Numbered from the stretch's first letter, positions 25,276 to 40,379 are shown. The stretch is DNA of 64,000 bases from Deinococcus soli (ex Cha et al. 2016) (GCF_001007995.1 NZ_CP011389.1:1776001-1840000); one strand, 5' to 3'. The notes: generated by a model not told the origin, from the letters alone. Translations and numbers: made by a program.

Positions 25276-26877
25276 TCAGTGGGCGAAGAACACCAGATCG
25301 TCCGGCACGTGCGGGGGCACCACCCTCCCCTCCCCTGCCAGGTTCAGTCCCTCGGCCAGCGCACGCGCCTCCTGCAGGTACGCCGCGTAAGGCACCGGAC
25401 CCGTCCCGGTCAGTGGCCGCACGTTCCCGAACAGATCCATCGGCGCGGCGTCCGCAGGGTGCGTCCACGCGCCCGAATTCCAGTCGAAGGCGTACAGCGG
25501 CACGAAGCGCTCCCCAAACTCTGCAATGAACTCGACCGCGTCCAGCAGGAACTGCACCTCGGCGTCCGTCGCCCAGGGCGCCAGGTTCAACCTCGTCCAG
25601 CCGGGCTTCACGCCGTCCACGTGGTTCAGCGCGCACTGCATGTACCGCTCGCTGGTCTGGTCGTCCACGTTCAGCAGCACGTGCCCGTACGGCCCGGCGC
25701 ACGCGCAGCCACCCCGCGCCTGAATCCCGAACAGGTCGTTCAGCAGCCGCACCACCAGCCGCGGGTGCAGTTGCCGACCATCGGCCGTGAAGGTCAGGAA
25801 GGACAGGAACGCCAGCCGCGGCGCCTCCAGATTCCCCAGCAGCCGCACGCGCGGGTTGGCGGTCAGGCGGGTCAGGGCGCGGCTGAACAGCTCGTGTTCC
25901 CGCTCGGTGATCCGAGCGGCCCCCACTTCCGCCTTCACGCGGAACGCCAGCGCCGTGCGGATCTTCCCGAGAATCGCGGGCGTCCCGGCGTCCTCGCGGG
26001 CCTCGATGTCGTCCACGTAGATCTGCCGCTCGCGGTTCACGAAGCGGACCGTGCCGCCCCCCGGCGTGCTGGGCACCGCCAGCCGGTACAGGTCCTCGCG
26101 GAAGCACAGCAGGCCCGGCGTGCCGGGGCCGCCCACGAACTTGTGCGGGCTGAGGAACACCGCGTCATACCCGTCGGGGCGACCCGGTTTCATGTCGATG
26201 GTCACGTACGGGCCGCTGGCCGCAAAGTCGAAGAACGCGTACGCGCCGTGCGCGTGCAGGATACGCGCCACCGAGCGGGTGTCGGTCAGCAGGCCGGTCA
26301 CGTTGCTCGCGGCGCTGAACGACCCGATCTTGGGTCGCCCCGCGTAGCTGGGGTCCTTCAGCGCAGCCACCAGGGCGTCCAGGTCGAGGTTCCCGCGTTC
26401 GCACAGCGGGATCTCCACGACCTCGGCCAGCGTCTCGCGCCAGCTGATCTCGTTGCTGTGGTGCTCGTACGGGCCGACGAACACGACCGGCCTCTCCCCC
26501 ACCGGCATCCCGGCCAGGATCGCGGCGCGGTGGTGCGCACCCACCGTCAGGCCCAGGATGTCCTGCATGCGCCGCACGGCCGCCGTGCTGCCGGAACCGC
26601 AGAACACCAGCTTGCACGTCCGGTCACCGCCCAGCTGCTCCTTGACGTACTCGGCCGCCTGATGGGTCAGGTGCGTGGAATGCGCGCCAGTCGCGCTGTC
26701 CTCGGTGTGGGTGTTCGCGTACAGCGGCAGCGCCAGGGTCGCGACGCGCTCCTCGACGCTGCGCAGCGCGCGGCCCGACGCGACGTAATCGGCGTACGTG
26801 ACGCGCCGCTCCCCGAAGGGCGTGCGGATCACGGTGTCGGTCCCGATCAGGTCGGCACGCAGCTGCTCGAAGTTCAT
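25276..26877 (-). CDS. class V aminotransferase / cysteine desulfurase-like PLP enzyme
   Basis: 533 aa, longer than the ~400-aa desulfurases. The PLP lysine is in LSPHKFVGGPGTPG; upstream are GSGSTAAVRRM and EHHSNEISWRE, the substrate and cofactor loops of class V enzymes. A GCACAGPYG segment lies where desulfurases carry the active Cys loop (RxGxHCA), here with two Cys. The reaction cannot be fixed; a desulfurase or lyase on an amino acid is plausible. Start ATG 26877 has -10 TACCAT 6 nt upstream. Confidence 0.8.
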   Translation of the reverse strand: MNFEQLRADLIGTDTVIRTPFGERRVTYADYVASGRALRSVEERVATLALPLYANTHTEDSATGAHSTHLTHQAAEYVKEQLGGDRTCKLVFCGSGSTAAVRRMQDILGLTVGAHHRAAILAGMPVGERPVVFVGPYEHHSNEISWRETLAEVVEIPLCERGNLDLDALVAALKDPSYAGRPKIGSFSAASNVTGLLTDTRSVARILHAHGAYAFFDFAASGPYVTIDMKPGRPDGYDAVFLSPHKFVGGPGTPGLLCFREDLYRLAVPSTPGGGTVRFVNRERQIYVDDIEAREDAGTPAILGKIRTALAFRVKAEVGAARITEREHELFSRALTRLTANPRVRLLGNLEAPRLAFLSFLTFTADGRQLHPRLVVRLLNDLFGIQARGGCACAGPYGHVLLNVDDQTSERYMQCALNHVDGVKPGWTRLNLAPWATDAEVQFLLDAVEFIAEFGERFVPLYAFDWNSGAWTHPADAAPMDLFGNVRPLTGTGPVPYAAYLQEARALAEGLNLAGEGRVVPPHVPDDLVFFAH

Positions 26878-27011
26878 CCCCCCATGGTAGGCGGGCGGTC
26901 AGCGCGACTCAACGGCCCTGATCGGCTGGGCCGGTCACCCCCGGCGGGGTCCATACCGCGCCGCACGGGATCACCGTTTCCCATGTGCCGGACAGGTACA
27001 CTGGTGGGCTG

Positions 27012-28823
<1,812 letters not shown>

Positions 28824-28837
28824 CGGTGAAACAAGAC

Positions 28838-28866
28838 GGATCGGAGGGTGATCTTCCCTCCGATCC
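28838..28866 (+). terminator. perfect 11-bp hairpin between the parS-like repeats
   Basis: GGATCGGAGGG / CCCTCCGATCC with a 7-nt loop. It may end mnmG transcripts although the following T-run is short. It lies exactly between the two repeats. Confidence 0.55.
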
Positions 28867-28889
28867 TTCCGTCGCTTGACCACACCTGC

Positions 28890-28919
28890 GTTTCACGGGA
28901 AACTTGACGGTGAAACAAG
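28890..28919 (+). repeat. parS-like 30-bp repeat, copy 2
   Basis: Same sequence as copy 1 except for one C/T change in the middle; core GTTTCACGGGAAAC at 28890-28903. Two closely spaced copies upstream of parAB suggest a ParB loading site; D. radiodurans centromere-like sites have a similar GTTTC..GAAAC form. Confidence 0.8.
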
Positions 28920-28928
28920 GGAGGTTCG

Positions 28929-29273
28929 ATGACCGGAGCAGTGAACACCACCAACACCCCCTTCGAGGACGGCCTGCTGCTGGGCATCCTGATCGGCGAG
29001 GGCCACTTCGGCGGGGACGGCAAGCAGCCGCAGATCACGCTGCGGATGCACACCCGCCACCAGAAACTCTTCGAGACGCTGCTGCGCCTGTGCCCCGGCT
29101 CGAAACTGTACGGGCCGTACAACCACGGCGGCAGGCGCTATTTTCAGTGGATGGCGCGCGGCGAGGTGCTGCGCGAGACGCTGCTGCCCCTGCTGGACCG
29201 GCTGCCGCTGGAGGACATCGATGAACACGTCTACGAGAGGTATCAGGATATGAAAGTCAGGTACGGCCTGTGA
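28929..29273 (+). CDS. stand-alone LAGLIDADG-type homing-endonuclease-like protein, 114 aa
   Basis: A single small domain: the helix [15 protein letters not shown] matches the degenerate LAGLIDADG motif with its acidic metal ligand, followed by a strand-rich section ([27 protein letters not shown]). Homing endonucleases of this type work as dimers when they have one motif, and some have become host DNA-binding proteins (for example WhiA). There is no intein or intron context. ATG 28929 follows GGGAGG, the stop overlaps the rsmG start (GTGA), and it sits beside the parS-like repeats, so it looks like a fixed member of the operon. Confidence 0.75.
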   Translation: MTGAVNTTNTPFEDGLLLGILIGEGHFGGDGKQPQITLRMHTRHQKLFETLLRLCPGSKLYGPYNHGGRRYFQWMARGEVLRETLLPLLDRLPLEDIDEHVYERYQDMKVRYGL

Positions 29274-30007
29274 CGCCCGAGGGCCAGGCACTCCTCGGTC
29301 AGGGCGCGGCAGAACTCGGCCTGAACGTCGAGGGGCAGCTGCCGCAGTTCGAACAGTTGCTGGACCTGCTGGTCGAGGCGAACAGCCGCGTGAACCTCAC
29401 GGCGCTGAAGACGGAATCGGACATCGTCCTGAAGCATTTCGTGGATTCCCTGAGCTGCCTGCGCGGTGGGCATCTGGACGGCGCGGGCCTGCGGGTGCTG
29501 GACATTGGGACCGGGGCGGGCTTCCCGACGCTGCCGCTGGCGATCGTGCGCCCGGAGGTGGCCTTCACGCCGCTCGACTCCATCCGCAAGAAGATCGACT
29601 TCGTGCGCTCGGCGGCCGAGGCGCTGAACCTGACAGGTGTGACGCCGCTGGTGGGCCGCGCCGAGACGCTGGGCCGCGACCCGGAACACCGCGAACGCTA
29701 CGACCGGGTGGTGTGCCGCGCGGTGGCGGCCCTGCCGATCCTGGCGGAACTGGGCCTGCCGCTGCTGAAGCCCGGCGGGCTGCTCGTGGCGCAGAAGGGG
29801 CCGATCAGCGAGGAGGAACTGCACGCCGGTCGCCGCGCGGCGGGCGAGGTCGGGGGCGGCGTGACCGAGGTGGACGCCTTCACCCTGCCGGTGCTGGGCG
29901 ACGCGCGCACCCTGGTCGTGATCGAGAAGGTCGGACCCACCCCGAAGAAGTACCCCCGGCGCGAGGGCGTACCGAACGCGCAGCCGCTATTCTGGACGGC
30001 ACGGTGA
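29270..30007 (+). CDS. rsmG: 16S rRNA (guanine527-N7)-methyltransferase
   Basis: 245 aa from GTG 29270. The SAM-binding motif [17 protein letters not shown] is typical, as is [20 protein letters not shown] at the N-terminus. Methylates G527 of 16S rRNA, where loss gives low-level streptomycin resistance. Cotranslated with the upstream LAGLIDADG-like gene. Confidence 0.96.
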   Translation: MTPEGQALLGQGAAELGLNVEGQLPQFEQLLDLLVEANSRVNLTALKTESDIVLKHFVDSLSCLRGGHLDGAGLRVLDIGTGAGFPTLPLAIVRPEVAFTPLDSIRKKIDFVRSAAEALNLTGVTPLVGRAETLGRDPEHRERYDRVVCRAVAALPILAELGLPLLKPGGLLVAQKGPISEEELHAGRRAAGEVGGGVTEVDAFTLPVLGDARTLVVIEKVGPTPKKYPRREGVPNAQPLFWTAR

Positions 30008-30041
30008 ACGGCATGCGACACGAACACACGCGGGGGCTGCG

Positions 30042-31614
<1,573 letters not shown>

Positions 31615-31638
31615 CCGCATCGGCGAGGACAACAGGCG

Positions 31639-31672
31639 AGAGGCGGCCCCGGTGACTGGGGCCGCCTCTTGT
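31639..31672. terminator. intrinsic terminator between parB and vanW-like gene
   Basis: Perfect 12-bp stem AGAGGCGGCCCC / GGGGCCGCCTCT with a 7-nt loop, followed on the plus strand by TTGTT. It lies between convergent genes and can act both ways. Confidence 0.85.
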
Positions 31673-31680
31673 TCACGCGG

Positions 31681-33105
31681 TCAGCGGGTGCCGACGAGGT
31701 AGATGTTCGGCCAGGGGCGGTAGGTGCTCTTGAGGGTGTCCTGCTTGAAGGCCTTGCCGTCCCGCATGAACTTGCGGGTGACCTCAATCACGGCGCCGGG
31801 CGCCGCCCAGTCCACCTGCTTGCGCTGCCCCCTGGCCAGCGTGGCGTCGGGGATCAGCCGGTCGGCGGGGGAGGGCGTTGTGCTCAGGGTGCGGGGCGCG
31901 CCGATCTCGACGGTGAAGTCGCGCGCCTTGCCGAACACGGTCACGGTCAGGGTGGAGGACTCGTCGTCCCAGTCGCTCTGGAACCACAGGGAGCCGCCGG
32001 TGTCGTTGGCGAACTTCAGGTCCAGGCTGGGCTGGTAGATGGTCGCGTCCAGGCCCTGTGGGTCGTAGTAGTGCACCTGATAGGAGTGGTTCTGGCGTTG
32101 CAGGACCGGCAGGCCCGCCGCGTACAGCGCGCGGAACACGGTCGTGCTGACCTGACAGATGCCGCCGCCCACGCCGTTCGCCGTTCTTTCTCCGGCAATC
32201 ACCAGCCCGGTCACGAAACCCGCGCCGGTGGTGATGGGGCCGACCATCTGGTTGAACGACACGGTCTTCCCGTCCAGCAGACGGTCCTGGAAGCGGCGGG
32301 TGCCGACGTGGATGTTCGTGACACGGGCGGCGCTGCTGCCGTAGTAGTTCGTCTGCCCGGTGCCCAGGTGCGCGGTGATGCCGCGCGACGCGAAGTAGTC
32401 CAGCGTGCGTTTCGGCGCGACCTGCCCGGTCACGGGGACGCTCACCCTGATGCCTTTGGGATCCCTAATGGCGGCCAGCAGGTTCGCGCGGGCCTTCGCG
32501 GCGTCTACCTTCAGCCCATTGCGCTGCACGACCGCCCAGCCGTCCCAGAGTTCCTCGAAGCGGGCGTCCTGCGCGGTGGTGGGAAGGGCCTTCAGGAAGG
32601 CAGTCAGTTCCTGATCCAGACTCTCGGTAATCACGCCGCGCGCCCGGATGACCTCCACGCGCTTGCCGGGAATGGTCAGGGTGCGGCTGAACGGCACGGT
32701 CGTCTTCCTGCCGTTCACGAGCGCAGGCCACTGGGCCTCCACCGTGATCAGCAGCGGGGCCGTGATCTTCGCCGGGACCGGGGTGACCTGGGGCGTGGGG
32801 GTCGGCGGCGCGGGCTGAGGCAACGGGGTCGGGGCCGGGCTGGGTTCAGGCGCCGGGGTAGGTTCCGGGGTTGGCTGAGGTGATGGAGTCGGCTGGGGCT
32901 CCGGCGCGGGCGTCGGTGCGGGGGTCGGCTCCGGCTGTGGGGCGGGCGGCGTGGGCGGCAGTGCAGGGATGGGGAGGGCCGGGATGGTCTGCGCCGGTGG
33001 GGGAGGGGAGGGCTCCGTGCCCGTCTGGGCCAGGGCGGCGGTCACGAGGGAACCACTGAGCAGCAGGGCACCCAGGGTCAGGGCGCGCCGGGAGGCGGGG
33101 GTCAT
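31681..33105 (-). CDS. VanW-family secreted protein with Pro-rich linker
   Basis: 474 aa. A Sec signal peptide (to about AALAQ, residue 23) leads into a ~90-residue Pro/Thr/Glu-rich low-complexity linker (nt ~32775-33010), then a domain ending in the VanW signature [15 protein letters not shown] with following [10 protein letters not shown] and [12 protein letters not shown]. VanW proteins are linked with cell-wall peptidoglycan but their biochemistry is unclear; the linker may span the thick wall. ATG 33105 has -10-like AATACT 6 nt upstream. Confidence 0.88.
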   Translation of the reverse strand: MTPASRRALTLGALLLSGSLVTAALAQTGTEPSPPPPAQTIPALPIPALPPTPPAPQPEPTPAPTPAPEPQPTPSPQPTPEPTPAPEPSPAPTPLPQPAPPTPTPQVTPVPAKITAPLLITVEAQWPALVNGRKTTVPFSRTLTIPGKRVEVIRARGVITESLDQELTAFLKALPTTAQDARFEELWDGWAVVQRNGLKVDAAKARANLLAAIRDPKGIRVSVPVTGQVAPKRTLDYFASRGITAHLGTGQTNYYGSSAARVTNIHVGTRRFQDRLLDGKTVSFNQMVGPITTGAGFVTGLVIAGERTANGVGGGICQVSTTVFRALYAAGLPVLQRQNHSYQVHYYDPQGLDATIYQPSLDLKFANDTGGSLWFQSDWDDESSTLTVTVFGKARDFTVEIGAPRTLSTTPSPADRLIPDATLARGQRKQVDWAAPGAVIEVTRKFMRDGKAFKQDTLKSTYRPWPNIYLVGTR

Positions 33106-33161
33106 GCCGCGAGTATTCCACGCGCCCCGGCCCGCTCCATGAAAAGAACCTCCATGAAAGA

Positions 33162-33190
33162 GGCCGCCCGGCGGGATGGACCGGGCGGCC
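33162..33190 (-). terminator. intrinsic terminator of the ypdA-like gene
   Basis: GGCCGCCCGG / CCGGGCGGCC with a 9-nt loop, followed on the minus strand by TCTTTCAT. Confidence 0.8.
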
Positions 33191-33202
33191 CCACGACTTG
33201 AT

Positions 33203-34201
33203 TCAGGCGGGCTGCACGCCCCGCTCGGCCAGCTGCCGCGCGATCTCCGCGACGGCGTGATCGGCGTGGAAGCGGCCGTTCTCGATGAACACCTGATTCG
33301 TGCGGCCCGCGAAGCCCGCGCTACCCACCACGAACAGACCCGGCACACTGCTCTGGTAGTGCTCGTCCAGCACGAGGCACTCGTCCGGCTGCGTGGCGAG
33401 CCTCAGGCCATCCAGGAACGAGAGGTCGGGGCGGTACCCGGTCAGCGCGAACGTGAAGTCGGTCGGCAGCTCCCAGGTGGTACCGTCTTCGCGCTGCACG
33501 ACCACGTGCTCGGGGTGGATCTCAACCACGCGGGAGTTGAAGTGCGCCGCGATGCTCCCTTCCTTGATGCGGTTTTCCAGATCCGGGCGCACCCAGTACT
33601 TGATGGTGCTCTTCAGTTCGGGCGCGCGGACGACCATGGTGACGTTCACGCCGCTGCGCCACAGGTCCAGCGCGGCGTCGGCGGCGCTGTTCCCGGCGCC
33701 GATCACGGTGACGTTCAGGCCCATGAACGGGTGCGCCTCGGTGTAGTAGTGGCTGACGTTCTCGCCGTCCTCACCGGCGATGCCCAGCGCCAGGGGGTTG
33801 TCGTAGTACCCGGTGGCGACCACCACACGCCGTGCCTCCACGACGCCGGGCGTCCCGTCGCGCTTCTCGACCTCCAGCGTGAAGCCCGCCGGGGCGGCGT
33901 GCACGCGCGTCACCTCGGTGTACTGCTCGACGTTCAGGGCCTCACGCTGCGCGACCAGCCGGTAGTACATCAGCGCGTCACGGCGGTCCGGTTTGTCGTG
34001 CCCGGTCACCATGGGGTGATTCCCGATCTCCAGTTCCGGCGCGGTCGTGAAGAACGACATGTAGGTGGGGTACTCGAAGATCGCGTTCACCACGCAGCCC
34101 TTCTCCAGCACCACGTAACTGAGGCCCGCACGCTTGCAGGCGATGGCGGCAGCGAGACCCACCGGGCCCGCTCCGACGATGGCGACATCCACCAGACTCA
34201 T
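33203..34201 (-). CDS. YpdA-family bacillithiol disulfide reductase (FAD/NAD(P))
   Basis: 332 aa. FAD motif [19 protein letters not shown] motif [12 protein letters not shown], and [18 protein letters not shown], characteristic of YpdA/Bdr. It has no CxxC pair like thioredoxin reductase, as expected. YpdA reduces bacillithiol disulfide, and Deinococcus makes bacillithiol. Start ATG 34201 (CAGAAT 7 nt upstream) is preferred; ATG 34210 would add three residues. Confidence 0.85.
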   Translation of the reverse strand: MSLVDVAIVGAGPVGLAAAIACKRAGLSYVVLEKGCVVNAIFEYPTYMSFFTTAPELEIGNHPMVTGHDKPDRRDALMYYRLVAQREALNVEQYTEVTRVHAAPAGFTLEVEKRDGTPGVVEARRVVVATGYYDNPLALGIAGEDGENVSHYYTEAHPFMGLNVTVIGAGNSAADAALDLWRSGVNVTMVVRAPELKSTIKYWVRPDLENRIKEGSIAAHFNSRVVEIHPEHVVVQREDGTTWELPTDFTFALTGYRPDLSFLDGLRLATQPDECLVLDEHYQSSVPGLFVVGSAGFAGRTNQVFIENGRFHADHAVAEIARQLAERGVQPA

Positions 34202-34260
34202 GAGCGGCATTCTGCCAGCCGCGCCCTGCCCCAGTCTGCGGGCAAGGCACGGTGACGGGA

Positions 34261-34791
34261 TCAGGCGCGGCGGGTCAGGGTGCGGAACGTGAGGTCAAAG
34301 GGGTTCGCGTCGTCCGCCGCGCGCGTCGTCTCCCGCGTGACGACCCACCCGTCCCCCAGGTCCGGCATGACCGTATCCCCATCCAGCTGCGCGTGAATCA
34401 ACGTGAGTTCCACCCGCGTCAGCTGCGGCAGATACAGGGCGTAGATCTCGGCCCCGCCGATGATCGCCACTTCCGGCACGTCCCCGGCCAGCGCCAGCGC
34501 CTCCTGCGGGGAATGCGCCACCTGCGCGCCCGGCGCGCTGAACGCCGCATTCCGGGTCAGGACGATATTCGCCCGGCCCGGCAGTGGCCGACCACCCAGC
34601 GAATCCCACACCTTGCGGCCCATGACGTTCGGCTTCCCGCGACTGTGCGACCGGAAGTGCGCCAGATCCGCCGGGAGGTGCCACGGCATCCCCCCATCCC
34701 GCCCAATCACGCCGTTCTCCGTGACTGCCACGATACCGACCAGTTCAGGCCCCACCCGTTCAGCCTCGCCCAGTTCAGGGGGCCGGGACAT
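34261..34791 (-). CDS. folA: dihydrofolate reductase
   Basis: 176 aa from ATG 34791. A GTG at 34755 would give 164 aa and sits closer to the usual N-terminus ([13 protein letters not shown]). Motifs: [15 protein letters not shown] with the active-site acid, [17 protein letters not shown], and [14 protein letters not shown]. It regenerates tetrahydrofolate consumed by the thymidylate synthase of the same operon. Confidence 0.95.
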   Translation of the reverse strand: MSRPPELGEAERVGPELVGIVAVTENGVIGRDGGMPWHLPADLAHFRSHSRGKPNVMGRKVWDSLGGRPLPGRANIVLTRNAAFSAPGAQVAHSPQEALALAGDVPEVAIIGGAEIYALYLPQLTRVELTLIHAQLDGDTVMPDLGDGWVVTRETTRAADDANPFDLTFRTLTRRA

Positions 34792-35209
34792 GCCGCACCT
34801 CGATCCCCGCGTCCCGCAGGATCTGCTCCCCGCTCGGCAGGCCCGACTCCACCCGGTTCGTCTCCCGGTACGCCGTCTCGAAGATCACGCGCCCCACCCG
34901 CCGTGAATTCACGATCAGGCGCGCACACGCCGCGCACGGCTCGTGCGTCACGTACAGCGTGTGGCCCTCACCGTTCCAGTTCGCGGCCAGCAGGGCGTTC
35001 ACCTCCGCGTGAATGAACCCACTGTGCCCCTGCGACAGGCTCTCGCGTTCATTCGGTTCACCCGCCGCGCGCCCGTTGTACCCCACGCCCACCACCCGGT
35101 GGTGCCGGTCCAGGATGCACGCCCCCACCCGCACCTTGCTGTCCGCGCTGCGCGTCGCCCACAGCCGGGCAGTGGCCAAGCCCAGCTCATCGAAGGTCGG
35201 ACGGGTCAT
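34775..35209 (-). CDS. dCMP/cytidine deaminase family protein (ComEB-like)
   Basis: 144 aa. Zinc motif HAEVNALLA and THEPCAACARLIVNS (His/Glu and PCxxC) mark a CDA-fold deaminase of the dCMP type. It would supply dUMP to thymidylate synthase. The start overlaps the HIT stop (ATGA), and its 3' end overlaps folA by 17 nt. Confidence 0.9.
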   Translation of the reverse strand: MTRPTFDELGLATARLWATRSADSKVRVGACILDRHHRVVGVGYNGRAAGEPNERESLSQGHSGFIHAEVNALLAANWNGEGHTLYVTHEPCAACARLIVNSRRVGRVIFETAYRETNRVESGLPSGEQILRDAGIEVRHVPAP

Positions 35210-35628
35210 GCGGGCTCCAGGGCGCGGCGCAGCCCCGCAGCCACCTCGTCCAGTTCCGCGCGGGTGGGGGACAGGGCGTCCACAGCGACACTCACGCCGT
35301 CCTCCGCATGCCGGGGGAAGACGTGCAGGTGCGCGTGAAACACGTCCTGCCCGGCTGCCGCGCCGTTCGCCATCCAGAGGTTGAATCCCTCACCCCGCAC
35401 CTCGCTGCTCTGGATGGCCCGCGCGACCTCCTGCGCCAGTGCGGTCATGGCGGCGGCCTCCTCGGGGGTCAGGTCGGTGAAGGTCACCGCGTGCCGCCGG
35501 GGCACGACCAGCGTGTGCCCACGCGTGAACGCCCCGATGTCCAGAAACGCGACGGCCAGTTCGTTCCCTGCAACCATGCTGGCGGGCGCGTCCCCCGCCA
35601 CGATCTGGCAGAAGATGCAGCCGCTCAC
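35206..35628 (-). CDS. HIT-family nucleotide hydrolase
   Basis: 140 aa from GTG 35628. It has CIFCQIV at the N-terminus and the histidine triad [10 protein letters not shown] near residues 90-100. HIT proteins hydrolyse AMP conjugates such as AMP-lysine or Ap4A. Overlaps both thyA (GTGA) and the deaminase gene. Confidence 0.93.
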   Translation of the reverse strand: MSGCIFCQIVAGDAPASMVAGNELAVAFLDIGAFTRGHTLVVPRRHAVTFTDLTPEEAAAMTALAQEVARAIQSSEVRGEGFNLWMANGAAAGQDVFHAHLHVFPRHAEDGVSVAVDALSPTRAELDEVAAGLRRALEPA

Positions 35629-36419
35629 ACGGCCACCGGGGCCCTGATTCCGGGGTGCGGGTCGTAGCCTTCCAGGCGGAAATCCTCGTACCTGAACTCG
35701 AAGATGTCCTTGACGTCAGGGTTGAGGTGCATGACCGGCAGTGAACGCGGCTCCCGCGCCAGTTGCCGTTCCACCTGCTCCATGTGGTTGCTGTACAGGT
35801 GCACGTCCCCGCCCGTCCAGATGAACTCACCGGGTTCCAGCCCGCACACCTGCGCGACCATCAGGGTCAGCAGGGCGTAGGACGCGATGTTGAACGGGAC
35901 GCCTAGAAACAGGTCGGCCGAGCGCTGGTACAGCTGGCAGCTGAGGCGACCGTCCGCGACGTAGAACTGGAACATCGCGTGGCAGGGCGGCAGGGCCATG
36001 TCGTCAATCTGCGCGACGTTCCAGGCGTTGACGATCAGGCGGCGGCTGTCCGGCGTGCGTTTGATCTGCTCGATGACCTGCGTGATCTGGTCGATGCTCC
36101 CGCCGTCGGGGGTGGGCCAGCTGCGCCACTGTACGCCGTACACGGGGCCAAGCTCGCCGTCCGGGGCGGCCCATTCGTCCCAGATGCTCACGCCGCGTTC
36201 CTGAAGCCAGCGGACGTTGCTCTCTCCGCGCAGGAACCACAGGAGCTCGTAGATCACGCTTTTCAGGTGGACTTTCTTGGTGGTGACCAGTGGGAAGCCG
36301 TCCCGGAGGTCGAAGCGCAGCTGCGCGCCGAATACCGAGCGGGTGCCGGTGCCGGTCCGGTCGGTCTTGTCGGTGCCGTGCTCCAGCACGTGGCGCATCA
36401 GGTCGAGGTACTGCTTCAT
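35625..36419 (-). CDS. thyA: thymidylate synthase
   Basis: 264 aa, the same length as the E. coli enzyme. Catalytic Cys in [12 protein letters not shown], folate-binding [12 protein letters not shown] and the phosphate-binding RRLIVNAWN. Converts dUMP to dTMP using methylene-THF. The start is ATG 36419 because -10 TACACT (36427-36432) lies 7 nt upstream, so this leaderless promoter probably drives the whole thyA-HIT-deaminase-folA operon. Confidence 0.97.
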   Translation of the reverse strand: MKQYLDLMRHVLEHGTDKTDRTGTGTRSVFGAQLRFDLRDGFPLVTTKKVHLKSVIYELLWFLRGESNVRWLQERGVSIWDEWAAPDGELGPVYGVQWRSWPTPDGGSIDQITQVIEQIKRTPDSRRLIVNAWNVAQIDDMALPPCHAMFQFYVADGRLSCQLYQRSADLFLGVPFNIASYALLTLMVAQVCGLEPGEFIWTGGDVHLYSNHMEQVERQLAREPRSLPVMHLNPDVKDIFEFRYEDFRLEGYDPHPGIRAPVAV

Positions 36420-36441
36420 CAACAGCAGTGTAGAACGCCTG

Positions 36442-36477
36442 GGGCGGCACCCTCTCGCATCCGAGAAAGTGCCGCCC
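36442..36477 (-). terminator. hairpin between the small membrane gene and thyA
   Basis: GGGCGGCAC / GTGCCGCCC with an inner TCTCG/CGAGA pairing. A weak T-run follows on the minus strand. It probably ends the small membrane gene's transcript just before the thyA promoter. Confidence 0.6.
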
Positions 36478-36489
36478 TGAACGGAAAAA

Positions 36490-36666
36490 TTACAGTTTCA
36501 GAAGGTAGGTCAGCAGCGCAGTGAATGCCGCGAGAGCGGTGAGCTGACGTGCCGAACCGGAGAGGAACGCGAAGACCTGAGCGAAGGGGAGTTTCACGCC
36601 GAGTGCGTGCAGCAACAGCATGAAGGCGAGCAGGCCGAAGAGGGCCAGGGAAGAGGAGTCGGTCAT
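36490..36666 (-). CDS. small membrane protein, 58 aa
   Basis: From ATG 36666: [19 protein letters not shown].. with two predicted membrane helices joined by [16 protein letters not shown]. No family recognised. A longer in-frame start at 36690 exists, but GGAGA before 36666 and the hydrophobic N-terminus favour the short form. Confidence 0.6.
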   Translation of the reverse strand: MTDSSSLALFGLLAFMLLLHALGVKLPFAQVFAFLSGSARQLTALAAFTALLTYLLKL

Positions 36667-36894
36667 GGGTACGTGTATCTCCATGCCCATTCAATCGGCG
36701 CAGGCAGGCTTAGATTGCGTGGGCAATAGCGAGGAAATGCGCTCCCGTCGGAAGGAGTGCAGATCACAGAAACGTTGTTGTGGACGTTGTCGACGGCTGA
36801 CTTTCAGAGGTGGCCGTCTTCTTCTTTTCGGAATGTCTTGCGCCCTTGATGCGCAGAGTGAGGCGTAGTGCCCGCGCCTGAACAAAGTATAGAA
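36667..36894. other. intergenic stretch, relatively A+T-rich, no supported gene
   Basis: Short ORFs on both strands lack family features. A small inverted repeat GCxCTCC..GGAGxGC (36739-36760) is present. No promoter-to-terminator unit is obvious. It could be decayed DNA or an unrecognised RNA. Confidence 0.4.
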
Positions 36895-36922
36895 CGGCAC
36901 TCCCTTTCAGCCAGGAGTGCCG
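36895..36922 (-). terminator. intrinsic terminator of the secreted 155-aa protein gene
   Basis: CGGCACTCC / GGAGTGCCG with a 10-nt loop; the minus strand continues TTCTATACTTTG. Confidence 0.85.
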
Positions 36923-36938
36923 CTGCGCGTTGCTGGGG

Positions 36939-37406
36939 TTACTTTTTCTGGAGGACGTCGATGGCGTAGTAGCAGGGGTCGTTGTCGCAGGCGGCCATGG
37001 CGACCTCGATGGTGTAGTCGGCGGTTTTGGTGACTTTCACGGTGACGGCGGGGACATCGTCGTCTTCCTCGTCGGTGGCGACGAGGTTGCCTTTGGCGTC
37101 GTAGACGTTGATGTCGAGGTCGCTGCAGTCGTCGTCGCATACGCCGTAGATGAGGTATTCGCGGCCGGCGGTGAGGGTGTAGACGAGTTCGCTGTCGGTG
37201 TCGCCTTCGTCGAGGGCGTTGACGTCGAGCATGTCGGCGTTGACGGTCTTGTAGCCCTTGCCGAGGTAGTAGGTGGTGCTCTGTTTCAGCTGGGACTGGA
37301 TGGCCTTCTTGGCGGCGGCGATGGCGGCGCTGTCGCTCTGGGCGTGGGCGGTGGGGGTGACGGGCAGGGTGAGGAGCAGGGTGGCGAGGATGACGCGGGG
37401 ATTCAT
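36939..37406 (-). CDS. secreted acidic protein with PPC-like beta domain
   Basis: 155 aa. Signal peptide (cleavage near AHAQ, residue 23), a helical segment, then a strand-rich acidic domain (YTLTAGREYLIYGVC, LDINVYDAKGNLVATDE) resembling bacterial pre-peptidase C-terminal domains. Four Cys (CDDDC plus two near the end) may form disulfides. Acidic DDD/EEDDD runs suggest calcium binding. Start has AAGGAG. Confidence 0.7.
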   Translation of the reverse strand: MNPRVILATLLLTLPVTPTAHAQSDSAAIAAAKKAIQSQLKQSTTYYLGKGYKTVNADMLDVNALDEGDTDSELVYTLTAGREYLIYGVCDDDCSDLDINVYDAKGNLVATDEEDDDVPAVTVKVTKTADYTIEVAMAACDNDPCYYAIDVLQKK

Positions 37407-37603
37407 AGGGTCTCCTTGGGTGCAGCTGGGCGGTGTTCCGGCCCGTGGCTGTCCGGCCTGTGTCCGGCTGGAGTGTGCCCGGTGGGTGTGTGGCCGGGCG
37501 GGTCCAGTCAGGGTAGCTGGCCTGACGGTCAGCTGTTGCCTCAGGTGAGCGGCGCCCCGGACTGGGGGTGCGCCGGGGCGGGGGCGGCGCGGTAGGCTGG
37601 TTC

Positions 37604-38701
37604 ATGTCGCCGTCCTCGCACCGCGCTGGCGGGCCGTCCACGTGGCGGCCCCCGGAGGAACTGCGGCGGACGCTGTACCTCCTGGCGATTGCGTTGGGGC
37701 TGGTGGTGGTCCTGATCCTGAACATCCTGGCCCTGCGTGCGGGGGGCATGAACCTGTACGTGCAGGTGGTGCTGCCGGTCACGATGATCCCGGCGCTGTT
37801 CAGTCTGGGCTGGTTGCTGCGGGGCGGGCCGCTGGACGTGCCGGAGCGGCTGATGTTCTTCACGGTGAATGTGCAGGTGTTGTCACAGGCGCTGCTGGAG
37901 GAACTGCGGCGGGTCAAGCCGGGGGGTGAGACGGACCTGCTGTACTGGTCCGTGGTGGTGAATGTCATGCTGGCGTATCTGATCTTCCCGAACCGCGTGG
38001 CAGCCGGGTACAGCGCAGCGCTGTTCGTGTTCAGTGCCGGGGTGCCGTGGCTGGGGGTGGCGCTGCGGGGTGGGGAGGTGTCGCCGGACCTGCCACGGCT
38101 TCAGCTGACGGTGGGGATCGTGCTGCTGTTCGTGCATGCACTGTCGTGGTACCGGGGGCAGTTCGAATCGCAACGCAGTGCTGTGCGGCTCATGGAGCAG
38201 CTGGCCTACACGGATCTGCTCACGAACCTGCCGAACCGGCGGGGCATGTACCCGGCGGTAGAGGCGCTGATCGCGTCGGGCGGCGCGGCGATGCTGCTGG
38301 ACCTGGATCACTTCAAGCGCGTGAACGACGAGTACGGGCATCAGGTGGGGGACGAGGTGCTGGCGTGGGCGGCGCGGGTGCTGGAGGCGCAGCTGCCGCC
38401 CGGCGGCCGGGTGGGGCGCTGGGGCGGCGAGGAGTTCCTGATGACCCTGCCAGGTCTGGACGGGCCGGGCGCGGCGGCGCGGGCGGAGGCGGTGTGCGCC
38501 GCGTTCCGCACGCAGGCGGTGGCGGGGGTGGGGGTGGTGACGATCAGTGCGGGGGTGACGCTGGCGCGCCCCGGGGATACGCTTCCGGCACTGGTGGCCC
38601 GCGCTGACGAGTACCTGTACGCCGCCAAGCACGCGGGGCGGGACGGGTGGCGGGGGCGGGTCGAGCGGACAGAGGCGCTCCCGGCGTTCCCGGACGTGTG
38701 A
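37604..38701 (+). CDS. membrane-bound GGDEF diguanylate cyclase
   Basis: 365 aa. Five to six hydrophobic segments in residues 20-190, then a GGDEF domain starting [15 protein letters not shown], with [16 protein letters not shown] and active-site GGEEF near residue 273. No RxxD inhibitory site is obvious before it, so it is probably not product-inhibited in the usual way. Makes cyclic di-GMP. TAGGCT lies 5 nt before ATG 37604. Confidence 0.88.
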   Translation: MSPSSHRAGGPSTWRPPEELRRTLYLLAIALGLVVVLILNILALRAGGMNLYVQVVLPVTMIPALFSLGWLLRGGPLDVPERLMFFTVNVQVLSQALLEELRRVKPGGETDLLYWSVVVNVMLAYLIFPNRVAAGYSAALFVFSAGVPWLGVALRGGEVSPDLPRLQLTVGIVLLFVHALSWYRGQFESQRSAVRLMEQLAYTDLLTNLPNRRGMYPAVEALIASGGAAMLLDLDHFKRVNDEYGHQVGDEVLAWAARVLEAQLPPGGRVGRWGGEEFLMTLPGLDGPGAAARAEAVCAAFRTQAVAGVGVVTISAGVTLARPGDTLPALVARADEYLYAAKHAGRDGWRGRVERTEALPAFPDV

Positions 38702-38730
38702 CACCCGGCGGCGTTTAGACTTGCCGCTGT

Positions 38731-40125
<1,395 letters not shown>

Positions 40126-40142
40126 ACCCCGCACCGGCATGC

Positions 40143-40174
40143 AGAGGGGAGCGCCCAGCCGGGCCGCTCCTCTT
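40143..40174 (+). terminator. intrinsic terminator after fumC
   Basis: AGAGGGGAGCG pairs with CGCTCCTCT (one bulged G), followed by TTT. The remaining ~200 bp to 40379 hold a 6-bp palindrome CAGGTT/AACCTG (40314-40331) and a possible -10 (TACGCT near 40299), but no gene. Confidence 0.7.
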
Positions 40175-40379
40175 TGCTGTGCCGGGGGGTTGCGTGCCGG
40201 GGTGCGCCGCCGGGCAGCCGTCAGGAAGACGCAAGAGCGTGCCCCCTACGCTGGGCGTGACCTGGGTGGGCCTTCAGGCCGGCGTCAGGTGCCGTTGTTA
40301 CGCTGGGCAATCACAGGTTCCGTGTAACCTGAATGTCCGCCCTGCCCCCCGACCCTGACCCCGGAGTTCCCCTGATCCC

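Noticed and set aside
28929..29273. Inserted mobile homing endonuclease (intron or intein)
   Set aside because: Neighbouring genes are intact and there are no intron or intein splice features; translational coupling to rsmG argues for a resident gene.
32775..33010. Tandem repeat array in the vanW-like gene
   Set aside because: It is low-complexity Pro/Thr/Glu linker coding sequence rather than a DNA repeat element.
36739..36765. CGGAAGGAGTGCAG resembling the SRP RNA apical loop
   Set aside because: The flanking helix of SRP RNA domain IV cannot be formed; likely chance similarity.
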